A stretch of DNA of 6,022 nt from assembly GCA_009781125.1 (NCBI GenBank), contig WQYS01000160.1, forward strand, positions 1 to 6,022. The letters are read 5' to 3'. Below the pieces are notes generated by a model that ran no database searches, was not told the DNA's origin, and saw only the letters and a list, made by a program, of their open reading frames with translations. Positions 5,444 to 6,022 of the stretch are shown piece after piece. The translations under genes and the position numbers were made by a program. Positions within the stretch are counted from its first letter, which is position 1, and every line of letters begins with the position of its first letter. This stretch comes from Acidobacteriaceae bacterium. GTDB taxonomy: Bacteria; Acidobacteriota; Terriglobia; Terriglobales; Acidobacteriaceae.

Positions 5444-6022
5444 GTGTTATCCCCGGCTCAACTCGACCGCCTGAAGATCGTACTGGTGCGTGCGCGCAAT
5501 CCGAACAACATCGGCGCCGCGGCGCGCGCCATGCATGATTTTGGATTCCGTCATCTGTGCGTCGTCAACGAGTACGCAGTTCCCTTCGAGACGGCACGTT
5601 CCGCCGTCGATGCCTCCGCAGTGATGGCAAACGCGCAGGTGTGCGCGAGCGTTGCCGAAGCCGTCGCCGATTGCACGCTGGTGGTTGGAACCACCGCCGT
5701 CGGCGAGCGGGCTTTAGAGCATCGGCTCCTTGCCTTGCCCGAGGCTGGCGAAAAAATCCTGGCGGAACTGGCCAGCGAAGGCGGGCGCGTTGCCCTGCTC
5801 TTTGGCTCTGAAAAGACGGGCCTCAGCAACGACGAACTCAGCCATTGCCACTGGCTTCTGACCATACCCATGCACGAGCATGAGGGCGCACGCCATGTTT
5901 CGATGAATCTTGGCCAGGCCGTGGCCGTGTGTCTCTACGAGCTTGTGCGCTACTGCGGAGCGCTCGAGGACAACGGCGTTCCACGCGCGGCGCAGAGCGG
6001 CGACATCGAGCGGTTTGCCGCA
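5444..6022 (+). CDS. trmJ: TrmJ/TrmH-family tRNA 2'-O-ribose methyltransferase, N-terminal part (cut by window edge)
   Basis: A SPOUT-class enzyme that transfers methyl from S-adenosylmethionine to a ribose 2'-OH in RNA; for TrmJ this is position 32 of certain tRNAs. The 193 visible residues start MLSPAQLDRLKIVLVRARNP. Motif 1, NPNNIGAAARAM (19-30), includes Arg28, which aligns with the catalytic Arg of the family. Motif 2, LFGSEKTGL (119-127), and motif 3, IPMHEHEGARHVSMNLGQAV (141-160) with Asn155, form the trefoil-knot cofactor site. VVGTTAVGER (80-89) matches the TrmJ VVGTSA segment. The motif 3 spacer (HEHEGARHV) is longer than in E. coli TrmJ, whose core there is SLNLAMAV. The first in-frame ATG is codon 30, inside motif 1, so the GTG at 5444-5446 is the best start. 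TrmJ is about 250 residues, so roughly 55 are missing beyond the right edge. The superfamily is near certain; the exact tRNA target is inferred. Confidence 0.88.
   Translation, partial: MLSPAQLDRLKIVLVRARNPNNIGAAARAMHDFGFRHLCVVNEYAVPFETARSAVDASAVMANAQVCASVAEAVADCTLVVGTTAVGERALEHRLLALPEAGEKILAELASEGGRVALLFGSEKTGLSNDELSHCHWLLTIPMHEHEGARHVSMNLGQAVAVCLYELVRYCGALEDNGVPRAAQSGDIERFAA

Noticed and set aside
5551..5896. Minus- and plus-strand frames overlapping trmJ
   Set aside because: They are out of frame with the SPOUT motifs and carry no recognisable sequence.
1..6022. CRISPR array, tRNA, rRNA, insertion sequence or phage genes
   Set aside because: No regularly spaced direct repeats, no cloverleaf or ribosomal sequence, and no transposase, integrase or phage-like protein was seen on either strand.

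Overview
The window is 6,022 bases of ordinary, gene-dense bacterial chromosome. It holds six protein genes, two of them cut by the window edges. The GC-rich coding sequence, the mix of GTG and ATG starts, the intergenic repeat with GGGATCTGC/GCAGATCCC arms, and the pairing of a secreted DUF885 peptidase with a YXWXGXW-repeat surface protein all fit a soil Acidobacteriota of the Terriglobia (Granulicella, Edaphobacter or Terriglobus type). That placement is an inference from general familiarity. No ribosomal or marker gene in the window proves it. I see no phage, transposase, CRISPR array, tRNA or rRNA.

Left part, all on the minus strand (transcribed right to left): a DUF3592-like one-helix membrane protein (3425-3919), a CDF cation exporter with a histidine-rich tail (2459-3403), a secreted DUF885 metallopeptidase-like protein (548-2323), and the N-terminal 124 codons of GalU, UTP-glucose-1-phosphate uridylyltransferase (1-373). 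The first two genes are 21 bases apart and look like one operon. The 135-base gap before the DUF885 gene and the 174-base gap before galU suggest looser linkage. The second gap carries a long, perfect 26-base inverted repeat.

Centre: a 424-base intergenic region (3920-4343) separates the minus-strand group from the plus-strand genes. It contains a good sigma70-like promoter facing left, a 14-base perfect palindrome beside that promoter, a 26-base near-perfect palindrome in the predicted leader, a possible 20-codon leader ORF, and a possible ECF-type promoter with a short hairpin and strong Shine-Dalgarno facing right.

Right part, plus strand: a secreted YXWXGXW-repeat protein with an Arg-Pro-Ala tail (4344-5333), an intrinsic-terminator-like hairpin (5384-5406), and the first 193 codons of a TrmJ/TrmH-family tRNA methyltransferase (5444 to the window end). 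The genes do not form one obvious pathway. The most plausible functional unit is the small membrane protein plus the metal exporter under the shared divergent control region. I did not find a convincing new multi-gene system. The findings are mainly regulatory and repeat structures worth testing.
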